Assembly: GCA_964393895.1 (NCBI GenBank)
Contig: CAYMWP010000027.1
Location: 1-38,054, forward strand
Length of the DNA: 38,054 bases
From: B4-G1 sp964393895
Lineage (GTDB): Bacteria; Chloroflexota; Anaerolineae; B4-G1
Reading direction: 5' to 3'
Below are positions 1-8,944 of this stretch, one piece after another. Under the pieces are notes generated by a model. It was not told the origin of the DNA and made no database searches. It saw only the letters and a list, made by a program, of their open reading frames with translations. Made by a program: the position numbers and the translations under genes. Position 1 is the stretch's first letter. Every line of letters begins with the position of its first letter.

Positions 1-107
1 ATCGGAGGTTCACTTCGGCTATAATGAGGAGAGGAACCCCGGTAAACAAATACTAGTAGTCTTTGTAGATGTGGAGGATGTTCACAGTTTCTTTCTAACC
101 CGCTGGT
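1..107. other. Left-edge non-coding stretch
   Basis: No convincing gene lies here. A TATAAT hexamer at 20-25 followed by a purine-rich AGGAGAGG could be the end of a plus-strand promoter, but no plus-strand gene follows it. The stretch is the 3' flank of the minus-strand glycosyltransferase operon, and I see no clear terminator hairpin. Confidence 0.3.
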
Positions 108-1460
108 CTAGCGCCAGAGGCTGAATCGCTGGGAGAGTATTTCGTCTAACCGTTCCAGGAAAACCCCGATAACTCGCCATTGGTTCATGATCACAGACCA
201 TCCCGATTCGGGTCTGCTGACGTGGGGCAGCAGGCCTGTGACGTACTGCACGATCAGGAGCAAGTTCCAGACGATGAAGCCGCATCCGATGATCCACAGC
301 GTGCGTAGTGGGAGACGATGCTCCAATAACGTCTTTATCAGAGCCGCCAGCCCTACGACGTAGACCGGGGTGCTGTTGAGGAGAACACGGCGGCCGAAGG
401 CAGCTCCGCCAGAGGCAGACCAGGAGCAGACCAGGTAAACTTGCAAGGTCCAGGAGACGAAAAGTATTGTGGTCAGGCGAGGAGCGCGATGGCGCATTGG
501 CCACAAACCAAGCACGGCTGGTAATAAAACAGGCGCGTAGAAGAACAGGCTGCGGTTGATCGAGAAGAGCACATCGAAGAATCGGGGCCGAAGGAAGTTG
601 ATGGTCGTTCCGGACGTGGCGCTGTGAGGGTTGAGCACAAGCCACTGTCCATACACTCTGTGCCAAACATAGAACTGTGGTGAAAAGACTACCAGGCCGG
701 CAAGCGCGAACAGAATTCCACTGGCAAGCGTATGCCAGCGTCGCCTGCCCCTGTTCTTCCAAAAGATCAGAAGCCATTCTGCCGCCGGAAAGATTACTGC
801 AATGGCGTTTTGTTGCCGGACGAGTGTCGCCAGGCCGATGCTGGCCCCCAGCGCCAACCAGCCCCGGTGTGTACGTTTCTTGCGCGTCCAAAACCAGATG
901 GCGATGACCAGGCTGTTGACAAAGATGTCATTGGCGTGGGACATGGAGGGATGAAGGAACATATAGAAGACAACGCCTGAGGCCAGCCAGATCACGGTTG
1001 TTGCCAACAGAGCCGATTTTCTTCCACTCACTTGGCAGGCCACGTAGTAGGCCAGCAGCAGCCCGATGAAGGCATAGATAGCTGACCCAAGACAGGTGGC
1101 AAAGGCGTATTGTGTGCCGTAGCCATCAGCGACGACGCCGAAGCCAGCGGTCTGTAGAAGCAGTGAAGGGATATGCACAGCCAGGAAGAATGGTGTCCAG
1201 AGCACCGATGCGCCGATGGTATATTGGATTGCGGTATATCCGGTATCTGTACGAACAATCTCATCTTCAAATCCAAAATGCTCAAACTCGTTGGCCAGGT
1301 CTAAATCGCTGTCAATGGCAGCGGAGCGGAGCCAAGAGTAGTAACCCATTCCATCAAAGCCGTGGAGCCACGGTTTGAAGAGCAGAAAGAAGGCCGCTAG
1401 AAAGATAATCGCCAGTACAACTGCTCCCTTGTCCACGTGCGTCCGAAGGTGCAGGGTCAT
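108..1460 (-). CDS. GT-C fold membrane glycosyltransferase (GT39/ArnT-like)
   Basis: A 450-residue polytopic membrane protein with about ten hydrophobic helices. After the first helix comes an extracytoplasmic loop with acidic residues (GFDGMGYYSWL, then DSDLDLANEF), the place where GT-C enzymes carry the metal/lipid-sugar binding acidic motif. Such enzymes use polyprenyl-phosphate sugars to glycosylate proteins or lipids outside the membrane. The frame is open further upstream to 1811, but I chose the ATG at 1460 because it makes a 4-base ATGA overlap with the stop of the gene before it, and the protein then starts with a short cytoplasmic head before helix 1. It is the last gene of a three-gene minus-strand operon. 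The family call rests on topology and the loop motif; the sugar and acceptor are unknown. Confidence 0.7.
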   Translation of the reverse strand: MTLHLRTHVDKGAVVLAIIFLAAFFLLFKPWLHGFDGMGYYSWLRSAAIDSDLDLANEFEHFGFEDEIVRTDTGYTAIQYTIGASVLWTPFFLAVHIPSLLLQTAGFGVVADGYGTQYAFATCLGSAIYAFIGLLLAYYVACQVSGRKSALLATTVIWLASGVVFYMFLHPSMSHANDIFVNSLVIAIWFWTRKKRTHRGWLALGASIGLATLVRQQNAIAVIFPAAEWLLIFWKNRGRRRWHTLASGILFALAGLVVFSPQFYVWHRVYGQWLVLNPHSATSGTTINFLRPRFFDVLFSINRSLFFYAPVLLPAVLGLWPMRHRAPRLTTILFVSWTLQVYLVCSWSASGGAAFGRRVLLNSTPVYVVGLAALIKTLLEHRLPLRTLWIIGCGFIVWNLLLIVQYVTGLLPHVSRPESGWSVIMNQWRVIGVFLERLDEILSQRFSLWR

Positions 1461-2773
1461 CCTATACTCCTTTGGCCAGGCCTTTTCCATTTCTCCCGCA
1501 CGATCAGCCACGCCAACATGCCCCACAGCATCATCACAGTATAGAAAGGGGTGGAGAGTAACAGGGTGGGAGTGATGTGATGCCACAGCAGACCGTGTAG
1601 ATCGGTCAGCAAAAAGCCGACCGCCAGCGGCGCGAGCCACCAGCGGGGCGCACGCCCGGCGATGATTCCACAGATTAGCACGAATAGTGGTATCAACAAC
1701 AGCACGAGTTGGTGGTACCACGCATAGGGGGTGATCAGTTGCAGTGCGCAGACGATCAGCGCGAATTCGGTCCGCCAGTGAGAAACGAGTGCGCCCCAGG
1801 GCCAGCAGCAAGCCACCGTGCCTAGCACAACCAGCACTGCCGAGAGCAGGTAGATGCGGTAGATGATGTCATCGTCCACCCGGTCTATCAGCATCCGCGC
1901 CCAAAAACCGTTCAAGCTCTGATTGGGCGGCGTGGGAAAGAGGGTGCCCGGTTGTCCTATCACAAAGAACTGTCGCAGATATGCCTGTAGCGTGCCGGGT
2001 TCAAAGGTCAGGGGCACGGTCAGCAGCAAGACCCCGATCACGGCCACAGCGATGACGGTCGCTTTCCCCAGTCGCCGCCAGGGGAGGTACAGCACCAGTA
2101 CCAGGGGAATCAACTTGAGCAGAGCGCCCAGGGCCAAGCCGATCCCCGCGCCGATCCAATCCCGCCGGGCCAGGCTGTACACCGCTAGGCTGAGGGTCAG
2201 CAGCAAGAGGCCGTTGACCTGTCCGGCGTGCATAGTGGTCAGCGGCGGCACAAAGAGGAACAGCAACAGGTAAGCCAGCGGCGCCCCGTAGGGCAGGCGC
2301 GACGATTTTCCCAACAGCCAGGCCGACAGGATGAAGGTGATGGCGGTCAGCGCGATCCACATCGTACCGGCGACCAAGGGGGGCAGTAGTGTGAGCGGCA
2401 GGACCAGTTGGGCCGTCAGTGGGGGGTAGCGGTAGGGAGGGGCATAGTACTCGATATTGTGCCGGGCCGCCAACTCCGCCCAGCGCGGCTGGTTGGTACC
2501 GGTGTAATCCCTGGCCAGGGAGTAGACGTCCACGCCGCGATGGAATCCGTCGGCGGCTATGTAGTACAAGTTAAAATCGTACAGCTTGTTGCGAACGGCC
2601 TGGTAACCGATCCAGCCAGTATACAGAACCACCAGCATAGCCACGAGCAGCCAGGGGGCCTGGGCCAATTTGGATAGAGGGTCGGTGAAACTCGCTGCGC
2701 TCTCGCCTGCTTGCGCGCTGCTATCTCTTATGATCGCCCTCCAGCACGGCGTCGTAGACGGATCTGGTTTCAT
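1457..2773 (-). CDS. GT87-like (DUF2029) polyprenyl-phosphate mannosyltransferase-type membrane protein
   Basis: About 438 residues with roughly ten membrane helices. The first loop reads DFNLYYIAADGFHRGVDVYS, the D-[FY]-x-x-Y-Y-xAA-x2-x2-G-x-xxY pattern typical of GT87 (PimE-like) enzymes, which use polyprenyl-phosphate-mannose-type donors on the outer face. This loop begins near residue 65. The start is uncertain: the ATG at 2773 is the only upstream ATG after a TTG at 2812, and either makes the gene overlap the 3' end of the GT4 gene by 50-90 bases; a TTG at 2668 would avoid the overlap but has no visible ribosome binding site. Its stop overlaps the start of the next gene by four bases, which argues for translational coupling. 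The likely role is cell-surface glycan or glycolipid assembly together with its neighbours. Confidence 0.7.
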   Translation of the reverse strand: MKPDPSTTPCWRAIIRDSSAQAGESAASFTDPLSKLAQAPWLLVAMLVVLYTGWIGYQAVRNKLYDFNLYYIAADGFHRGVDVYSLARDYTGTNQPRWAELAARHNIEYYAPPYRYPPLTAQLVLPLTLLPPLVAGTMWIALTAITFILSAWLLGKSSRLPYGAPLAYLLLFLFVPPLTTMHAGQVNGLLLLTLSLAVYSLARRDWIGAGIGLALGALLKLIPLVLVLYLPWRRLGKATVIAVAVIGVLLLTVPLTFEPGTLQAYLRQFFVIGQPGTLFPTPPNQSLNGFWARMLIDRVDDDIIYRIYLLSAVLVVLGTVACCWPWGALVSHWRTEFALIVCALQLITPYAWYHQLVLLLIPLFVLICGIIAGRAPRWWLAPLAVGFLLTDLHGLLWHHITPTLLLSTPFYTVMMLWGMLAWLIVREKWKRPGQRSIG

Positions 2774-3854
2774 CGGCCACCCGCCCCCACGAGAATCTGC
2801 CGGCCTGCTCAAAGCCGCGCCGCCGCAGGTCGGCGCGCAGGGCGGCGTCGAGCAACAGGCGGCGCAGGGTGTCGATGATGGATTCTATCTCATCGGGGTC
2901 AAAAAGCAAGGCCGCGTCTCCTGCTATCTCGGGCAGAGAGGAGGCGTCGCTACATGCCACTGCCGTCCCGCAGGCCATGGCCTCCAGCACCGGCAGGCCG
3001 AAACCCTCGTAGAGACTGGGGAAGGCTAGCGCCTGTGCCCCGGCGTAGAGCGCCGGCAGGTCCGCGTCCGGGACGTAGCCGGGAAAGATGACGGCGTCCC
3101 GCGCCGGCGATCGCCCTAGCCGGGCGAAAAAGTCGCCGTACAGCCAGCCCCGGCGGCCCACGATCACCAGCCTGTCGGTCAATCCCTCGGCGAGGAGGGT
3201 CTCGAAGGCAGCCAGCAACCGCGTCAGGTTCTTGCGCGGCTCGATGGTGCCGACAAAGAGCAGGTAGCGGTCGGGCAAGTCGTAGCGAGCACAGACACGG
3301 GCGACGTGCTCTGGCGTGGCCGGCCGGAAGACGGGATCGGCGGCCTCGTGGACGACGGTGATCTTTTCCGGCGGAACGTCGTAAGCGGCGACTAGATCGC
3401 GCCGGGTGCACTCGGAGATGGCGATGACGTGGGTGGCGCGGCGGCAGTAGAGGGGCATGGTCAGGTTGAGATACCAGCGATTGAGGGGTTTGTGATGCGC
3501 TGGCAGGCGGCGGAAAATGAGGTCGTGGACGGTGAAGATGGTGGGTATGGAGCGCAGCGGCAGCAGGAGGTGTTCGGTGGCGTGAAAGAGCTGGGCGTTG
3601 GGGAGGAGCCGGTCAAAGTTGAGGCGGCCCAACTGTCCCAGCCAGACCAGCGTGCGCCAGGGCTTGTATCCCAGTGCGACGGTGCGGGTGGGGACGTGGG
3701 CCAAGCCCAGGAGCGGTGTGACGCCTCGTTCCCGGTTGTAGAACAATCCGTACCGGTCGGGGTCGGCGGCGACGAGGGCGCGGGTCAGGCTCTCGGCGTA
3801 GCGGCCCAATCCGGCGCGGCGGTGGACGGCGGCAGAGATGTCGAGGTAGATCAT
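2721..3854 (-). CDS. GT4 family glycosyltransferase
   Basis: About 377 residues with the GT-B fold layout of retaining GT4 enzymes. An N-terminal acceptor half contains a Gly-rich loop (AAVHRRAGLGRYAESL) and an HDL motif (FTVHDLIFR). A linker leads to the C-terminal nucleotide-sugar half with FVGTIEPRKN near residue 205, followed by VIVGRRGW and the donor-binding ExFGLPxLEAMA segment (YEGFGLPVLEAMACG). No membrane segment or signal peptide is present, so it acts in the cytoplasm on a lipid-linked or nucleotide sugar. I take the ATG at 3854; a TTG two codons upstream is the alternative, and neither has a strong Shine-Dalgarno. It leads the operon with two membrane GT-C enzymes, which suggests one pathway in which GT4 builds the carrier-linked sugar and the GT-C enzymes act outside. 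Confidence 0.85.
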   Translation of the reverse strand: MIYLDISAAVHRRAGLGRYAESLTRALVAADPDRYGLFYNRERGVTPLLGLAHVPTRTVALGYKPWRTLVWLGQLGRLNFDRLLPNAQLFHATEHLLLPLRSIPTIFTVHDLIFRRLPAHHKPLNRWYLNLTMPLYCRRATHVIAISECTRRDLVAAYDVPPEKITVVHEAADPVFRPATPEHVARVCARYDLPDRYLLFVGTIEPRKNLTRLLAAFETLLAEGLTDRLVIVGRRGWLYGDFFARLGRSPARDAVIFPGYVPDADLPALYAGAQALAFPSLYEGFGLPVLEAMACGTAVACSDASSLPEIAGDAALLFDPDEIESIIDTLRRLLLDAALRADLRRRGFEQAGRFSWGRVADETRSVYDAVLEGDHKR

Positions 3855-3984
3855 GCGCAAAGTCTGTAAAAAGAGGATAAAACGTAAAACGTGAAGCGCG
3901 AGACACGTCGTCCATCAATTGCAGTTAGCGCTCACCCAGCGTCAGTGAATCGAGGGCGGCGCCCAGGTAATGAATGGGCAGGAA
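3855..3984. other. Spacer with a fragment of a dispersed repeat
   Basis: This 130-base gap separates the respiratory operon from the glycosyltransferases. The piece AAAACGTGAAGCGCGAGA at about 3887-3904 resembles the repeat seen at 12022-12073 and 13280-13296. I see no terminator with a T-run and no strong promoter, so read-through from the upstream operon cannot be excluded. Confidence 0.35.
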
Positions 3985-5208
3985 CTAGTCGGCCAACTGC
4001 CGCGCCACCAACTGGGCCACGTCCATCACGCGGACGCGCACCTTGTTGCTGCGGGCGCCTCCCGCCAGCGTGCGCGTGCACTGCTGGCAGGCGGATAGGA
4101 GATACTTGGCCTCGGTCTCGGCCGCCTGCGCGACGCGGCTGGCGGCCACCGCCGCCGAAAGGTCCTTGTCGGCCATCTCCACGTCGCCGCCGCCGCCGCA
4201 ACAGAGCGAGTACTCGTGGTGGTCCTTCATCTCCACAAAGTTGACACCCGGTATGGCGCAGATGACGTTGCGCGGCGCGTCATAGATGCCGCTGGTGCGA
4301 CCCAGGTCGCAGGGATCGTGGTAAGTGACTATCTCCTCCAGTGGCTTGAACTCGAGTTGGCCGGCGTTGATGATTTCCTCCAATAACTCTGTCGAGTGCA
4401 ACACCTCAAAGCCCAACGGTTCGCCTATGATGTGAGGGTATTCGTCCTTCCAAGTGTGGTAACAGGAGGGGCAGGTGGCGACCAACCGCTTGGCACCTGC
4501 CCGGCGCACCGCCTCCACGTTGTGCCGCACCGCTTCGTCTGCCGCGTCTCTCATCCCGGCGATGATGAGCGGAAAGCCGCAGCACCATTCCTCGCCGCCC
4601 AACGTCATATAATCCACGCCGGCCCGCTCCAGAACCTGCACCATACTCTGGGGTATGCCATACGATTGAGGGTAGAAGGATGAGACGCAGCCGACAAAGT
4701 AGACCGTCTCCGCCTGCTCCTTGCCCCCCACTCCATCCGGTATCTCGGACAAGTTCTGGCTCCAAATCAACCGCTCCGCGTTCGCGTCGCCAGAGATGTT
4801 ATAGTTGGTAGTGACCGTCTCGCGCATGTGGTCCATCGCTTCAGGGTACGTTCCCTGGTCCACCAGCATCTCGCGCATGGCGATCCACATGGGGCGGGTC
4901 TGAATGTTGACCGGGCAGACAACGGCGCAGCGCCCGCAGAGGGTGCAGTCATACGTGCCCGTGGAGAATATCTGGAGCATCTCCTCAGTGGCGCGCCGGT
5001 AGCCAAACAGTCGGCCCAGAGGTCCCAGCGCCTGCGCGCGCAGGTTTGAGCGAAATCGCTCGATCTTGCGCAGCGGGGTGATCTCGTCCAATTCTTGCTT
5101 TTCCGCAAAGGTGGGGCACCACTTGACGCACTCGCCGCAACGGGTGCAGGCATCCAGTTCCAAGAGCTGGCGAAAACTAAAGCGGGTGGCCTCAATCTTT
5201 TTGAGCAT
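3985..5208 (-). CDS. HdrD/DsrK-like iron-sulfur protein with two CCG domains
   Basis: 407 residues. Two ferredoxin-type 4Fe-4S motifs lie at the N-terminus (C21-x2-C-x2-C-x3-C, and C88-x2-C-x2-C-x3-C). Two complete CCG domains follow: C174...C209C210...C246-x2-C249 and C300...C336C337...C374-x2-C377. In HdrB/HdrD such domains hold noncubane 4Fe-4S clusters that reduce disulfides, and in DsrK, TmcB and HmcF they form the cytoplasmic catalytic module of a quinone-linked complex. No signal peptide or membrane helix is present, so it should sit on the cytoplasmic face docked to the cytochrome b domain of its neighbour. Its ATG directly abuts the stop codon of that neighbour, with GAGG nine bases upstream. 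GlpC-type or lactate oxidase (LldE-like) relatives are possible, but the complete double CCG and the context favour HdrD/DsrK. Confidence 0.88.
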   Translation of the reverse strand: MLKKIEATRFSFRQLLELDACTRCGECVKWCPTFAEKQELDEITPLRKIERFRSNLRAQALGPLGRLFGYRRATEEMLQIFSTGTYDCTLCGRCAVVCPVNIQTRPMWIAMREMLVDQGTYPEAMDHMRETVTTNYNISGDANAERLIWSQNLSEIPDGVGGKEQAETVYFVGCVSSFYPQSYGIPQSMVQVLERAGVDYMTLGGEEWCCGFPLIIAGMRDAADEAVRHNVEAVRRAGAKRLVATCPSCYHTWKDEYPHIIGEPLGFEVLHSTELLEEIINAGQLEFKPLEEIVTYHDPCDLGRTSGIYDAPRNVICAIPGVNFVEMKDHHEYSLCCGGGGDVEMADKDLSAAVAASRVAQAAETEAKYLLSACQQCTRTLAGGARSNKVRVRVMDVAQLVARQLAD

Positions 5209-6921
5209 CTATGCTACCCTCGCTTCCAGGGCCGAGTTAAAGGCCGCGACGACCGGGCCAATCAGCACGTGGATGAATTTACTGAACGGCAGGTAAGCAA
5301 CCAGTGCGGCCACCAGGCCAGCGTGGACGTACCACAACCAGCCATAGATCACCCCCCAATTGACTGGAATCAGTCCCAGCGCCAGGGAAAAGAGATAGCC
5401 GCCGAAGGAGAAGGCAGCCAGGCCAAACTGGAGATCCGTGGTCAGGATGCGCGCGCCCTCGACGACAAAGCCCATCACAAAGATAGCGCCTATCAGGGCA
5501 ATGGCGACTGTATCCTGCCCGCCGGTGATGAGTTGCTCGTCCTTTGTGACGTAGCGCCGGAAGATGGCCAGGGCAGCGCCCACGATGACCAGCAGCCCCA
5601 GGCCATCGTAGATGAGAGCGATGGCGGGCGAACTCTTGTTGACCAACACCTGGGTTAGCGACCCAGTGGGCGCCAGCAACGCCAGCAGCCAGGTGAAGAC
5701 GCCCAGCGCCATGCGCGCCGCCATTCCAAAGAACATACAAGCGTGCGTCAGCCAGTGAAGCTTGCTCTTGTGGAACAGCTTCCGATGCAGCACCCCATCC
5801 ACGATGAACGACCAGACGAGGATAAAGAGGCGCGGCGTGGTGACGAGGTCGAGGAACGCGACCAGGATGCGCCACAAGCGCGCTGGAAGGGACAAACCCT
5901 GCTGTCCACCAATTGAGCCCTGCAGCCAGACGGAGGCAGCCGCCAACATTCCCACGCTAAAGATAGAGATCCCGGCCCAAGATAGGCTGTCTTTGACGAC
6001 AGGCGAGCCATCGTGGCAGGCCAGACAGAGAACACTGCGGGGCGGCAGTTCTGCAGTTGGCGCGGCGACCACGTTGCCCGAAACGTGACAACGCTGGCAG
6101 TCCACTTCTCTGCCGACATCCGCCAGTTCCGGGTTATCCGGCGGGACGCCCTCCTCCGTCTCGGGCAGGACGACCTGGATACGGTTGGTCTCGGGGTTGC
6201 GCTCGACGGTGGCTGTCTCCAGGTGACAGGTGGAACAGTTCACTTTGGCGTGTGGGTCACCCACGGCGACGTGGTCGGTGAGGCTGTATCGCTTGTCCGG
6301 CTCGTCCGACGTCCAATGCCCCTCCCGCTCGTAGTGACAGGAAGTGCAATCCTCATTCTGCGAGTGGATGCTCTCCGGGTCGTGTGGATAGTTGCCGGCC
6401 GCCTGGTGGCAGTCCACACAATCCACCCAATACTCCGGGCCGTTGTGAACCGTCTCTGCTGCCGCGCTCTTGGGGTGGCAGACGCCGCAAGCGACCGCAG
6501 GCGCGCCGTCGTAGTACTGCGTCGCCAGGGGATGGCAACTGATACAGGTGTCGCTCTCATAGATGGTGTGATCATAATCGGAGTCGGCCAGGTTGGGGAT
6601 TTCGATCAACTCGTTGTTCTCCCACCGGTCGTGGCAGCCGCGACAGTCCGCCCACCCGGCGATGGGGTGCGAGATGCCAGGCGCTTCCACCATCCCGGCG
6701 GTGCCGTGACACACACGACAGTCCTCGTTCTGGTGGCGGGCGTGGTCAGCCGCCAGCAAAGGGGCCTTGTCCTGCCCCGTGCGGTGGCAATAGACACAGT
6801 CCTCGTAAGAGACGCCGTCTTCCTCCTCGTTGTGGGGCACCGGCGGCTGGGCAAAGGCAACTGGCGCAACGAAAAACGCCAGGGCCAGCACAAGAATGAT
6901 CCAGGTACGTGTTGGCTTCAT
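5209..6921 (-). CDS. Decaheme cytochrome c fused to a DsrM/NarI-like cytochrome b membrane domain
   Basis: 570 residues. A Sec signal peptide (positive start, then a hydrophobic run ending near A24) exports the first 290 residues, which contain ten CxxCH heme c motifs (CVYCH, CRVCH, CRGCH, CISCH, CGVCH, CVDCH, CTSCH, CSTCH, CQRCH, CLACH). The C-terminal 280 residues form about six helices, with histidines in KLHWLTHACMFFGM and in WYVHAGLVAALVAYLP followed by FSKFIH. These match the heme b ligand region of DsrM, HmcE, TmcC and NarI. In those systems the multiheme c and cytochrome b parts are separate genes, so the fusion is unusual. The product would carry electrons between extracytoplasmic partners, quinone and the HdrD-like protein. 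The start overlaps the TorD stop by four bases (ATGA). Confidence 0.9.
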   Translation of the reverse strand: MKPTRTWIILVLALAFFVAPVAFAQPPVPHNEEEDGVSYEDCVYCHRTGQDKAPLLAADHARHQNEDCRVCHGTAGMVEAPGISHPIAGWADCRGCHDRWENNELIEIPNLADSDYDHTIYESDTCISCHPLATQYYDGAPAVACGVCHPKSAAAETVHNGPEYWVDCVDCHQAAGNYPHDPESIHSQNEDCTSCHYEREGHWTSDEPDKRYSLTDHVAVGDPHAKVNCSTCHLETATVERNPETNRIQVVLPETEEGVPPDNPELADVGREVDCQRCHVSGNVVAAPTAELPPRSVLCLACHDGSPVVKDSLSWAGISIFSVGMLAAASVWLQGSIGGQQGLSLPARLWRILVAFLDLVTTPRLFILVWSFIVDGVLHRKLFHKSKLHWLTHACMFFGMAARMALGVFTWLLALLAPTGSLTQVLVNKSSPAIALIYDGLGLLVIVGAALAIFRRYVTKDEQLITGGQDTVAIALIGAIFVMGFVVEGARILTTDLQFGLAAFSFGGYLFSLALGLIPVNWGVIYGWLWYVHAGLVAALVAYLPFSKFIHVLIGPVVAAFNSALEARVA

Positions 6922-7595
6922 TTATCCAATCGCTCCCTCGGGTTGGAATTGGTGTAGTGGGTTTCGATCCACTCCACGTCCAGGTTCACAAAAGTGACCG
7001 TCAGTTCTGCCAGAGCCGCGTAAAAGGGATGCCGGCTCGCTTCCCGCACTCGTTGGCAAAAGCGCGGCAACCAAACGGCCAGGTGATCTCGCAGAAACGC
7101 CCGCGCTCGATCCAGCCAGATCAGCGCGTCTTGGGGCTGCGCCTCAGCCTCCTGCGAGGCCAGGTGCGCCATAAAGCCCAGTTCCGTCGCCACGTGGTCA
7201 GGCAGGTCGCGGTGGTCCGGCGCTAAACCCAGTCCCGCTTCGGCGTACCGCCGCTCCACCTCCCGCGCCGTCGGCCCCATCACCAACCCCCGCGCGTCGC
7301 GGTAGACCGATTCGTAGGGCGGGGCCTGGGGCGGGGCTGGGCCAACGAACAGCCGGTTGTATTCGATTTCCAGGGTGCGCAACGTTTCCGCAAAACCGGG
7401 CTTCTCAGAGATTTCCAGAGACCCGATCGCTTGCTCAACCAACTGGCCCAGCGGTTCGGCGTCGAAGGCAAGCGCCGCCTGTTGCAGCGCCTGGGGCAGC
7501 GAATCCTGACCCTCTCTCGGCGCCGCCTCCGGTTTGACAAAGGCCTGAGCCAGCGCACCGTAGAGTTGGGCGCGGCTGCGCGCTCGACTTGCCAT
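6918..7595 (-). CDS. TorD/DmsD-family molybdoenzyme maturation chaperone
   Basis: 225 residues, all-helical in appearance. It has the two TorD-family signatures: EYNRLFVGP with PPYESVYR near residues 78-100, and DLPDHVATELGFMAHL near 135-150. The family binds the Tat signal peptide and the immature apoprotein of DMSO reductase-type enzymes so that cofactor is inserted before export; here the client is the Tat-bearing molybdopterin subunit of the same operon. The frame is open further upstream inside the NrfD gene, but I chose the ATG at 7595 because it shares one base with the NrfD stop (TGATG) and gives a normal TorD N-terminus. Its presence argues that the molybdopterin subunit really carries the cofactor. 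Confidence 0.88.
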   Translation of the reverse strand: MASRARSRAQLYGALAQAFVKPEAAPREGQDSLPQALQQAALAFDAEPLGQLVEQAIGSLEISEKPGFAETLRTLEIEYNRLFVGPAPPQAPPYESVYRDARGLVMGPTAREVERRYAEAGLGLAPDHRDLPDHVATELGFMAHLASQEAEAQPQDALIWLDRARAFLRDHLAVWLPRFCQRVREASRHPFYAALAELTVTFVNLDVEWIETHYTNSNPRERLDK

Positions 7596-8944
7596 CAGGC
7601 CGGCCCGGCCGCTGCCTTCCCTTCGGCCACCACCTCCGCCACAATCTTGATCCGGCGTTTCTCCTCTATTTCCTCGTCCTCTTCGAGTTCCCAAATCGAG
7701 ACGATGGGGAATAATTTGGTGAACAGGACATAGAGCAGAATGATGCCGGCGGCGCTGGCGACCATGATGGCTATCTCGACCCAGGTGGGTTTGTAGCTAC
7801 CTACACCGATGGGCATACGCGGGTTGGTGAGCGTCGGCACAATGATCATCAACCGCTCCAGCCACATACCCACGTTGACCGAGATGCCAGCCACGACCGT
7901 CCCGGCAATCGTGCGGAGACGACTGGAGGCGAGGATGATGAACGGGATGACAAAGCAAAAGACCACCTGCGACCAAAAGTAGGGGGCGAACTCGCCACTG
8001 ACCTTGGAATTAAAGACGGCCATGTGGCTAGGCTCGTTGCCGTACAGCGTGGTCATGTACTCAGCCACCGTAAAATAGAGCCACGTGATCGTCATGACCA
8101 GGAGCAATAGCCCCAGGTTGTTGAACTGTTTGTGCTGGAAATATTCTTCAAAGTTAAACACCTTGCGCAAGATCGCCAGGGCAACGATGAGCGCACCGAT
8201 GCCGCTAAAGATGGCCCCCATCACAAAGTACGGGCCCATGATCGTGCTGTGCCACATCGGCTGGGTGGTCATCGAAAAGAGCCAGGCCAAAACGGTGTGC
8301 ACCGCGACGGCGATGGGGATCATGGCTACTGCCAACGCGCCAATTATCTTTTCCAGCAGGTGCTTCTGCTTGGGCGCGCCAGTGTATCCCAGGGCCAGGA
8401 AGCGATACAACCGCTTGCGACGGGGGTACCTGTCTCGCAACAGGGCAATGTCGGGAATCAAGGGCAAATAGAGATAGAGAAAACTGCAAGTCAGGTAGAG
8501 CATGATGCTGTAAAAGTCCCACATAATGGGCGATTGGATCCGCCCGTGGATTATCATGTTCAGCACCCGATCCGGCCGCCCCATATCGAGCACGATGTTG
8601 AAAGCGCCGACACCCAGCGCGCACACCGTGACCACTTCAGCGGCGCGGGTGATGGGCAGCCGCCACTTGGCGTTCACCAAACGCAGGATGGCGGAGGTCA
8701 TCGTGCCGCCGTAGCTGATGGCGATGAAATAGATGCAGTTGATGATGTAGAATCCCCAGGTGACGGGCCGGTTCAGCCCGGTCACACCCAGACCGTGGAC
8801 GAGTTGCCAAGCGTAGGCGAACGCGCCAAAGGCGACGATGCCGGCCAGGACGACGACCGTCAGGACGAACCCTCTGCCAATGCCCTCCAGGGGCTTGACC
8901 AGTATCTCGTGTTTGCCGAATCCCTGTTCGTCAGTCATGCTCAA
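7595..8944 (-). CDS. NrfD/PsrC-like quinone-interacting membrane subunit
   Basis: 449 residues from a TTG start, with nine to ten predicted membrane helices, so longer than PsrC (eight helices) and nearer to DsrP, HmcC or ActC. The segment FYIINCIYFIAISYGGTM and the GRPDR loop after the third helix are typical of the NrfD family. Such subunits oxidise or reduce menaquinol near the extracytoplasmic side and dock the four-cluster ferredoxin subunit. I prefer the TTG at 8944: GGAGG lies seven bases upstream and it overlaps the preceding stop (TTGA). The ATG at 8938 is the alternative, with a longer spacing of about 13 bases. The protein has no cofactor-binding motif of its own. Confidence 0.88.
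   Translation of the reverse strand: MSMTDEQGFGKHEILVKPLEGIGRGFVLTVVVLAGIVAFGAFAYAWQLVHGLGVTGLNRPVTWGFYIINCIYFIAISYGGTMTSAILRLVNAKWRLPITRAAEVVTVCALGVGAFNIVLDMGRPDRVLNMIIHGRIQSPIMWDFYSIMLYLTCSFLYLYLPLIPDIALLRDRYPRRKRLYRFLALGYTGAPKQKHLLEKIIGALAVAMIPIAVAVHTVLAWLFSMTTQPMWHSTIMGPYFVMGAIFSGIGALIVALAILRKVFNFEEYFQHKQFNNLGLLLLVMTITWLYFTVAEYMTTLYGNEPSHMAVFNSKVSGEFAPYFWSQVVFCFVIPFIILASSRLRTIAGTVVAGISVNVGMWLERLMIIVPTLTNPRMPIGVGSYKPTWVEIAIMVASAAGIILLYVLFTKLFPIVSIWELEEDEEIEEKRRIKIVAEVVAEGKAAAGPA

Noticed and set aside
1..30. TATAAT at 20-25 as a promoter
   Set aside because: The -35 region falls outside the window and no plus-strand gene follows.
6013..6957. Long open plus-strand frame (about 314 codons) opposite the decaheme gene
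   Set aside because: It is the mirror of a strongly supported gene with ten heme motifs, and its translation has no domain, signal or ribosome binding site. GC-rich coding DNA often leaves such frames open.
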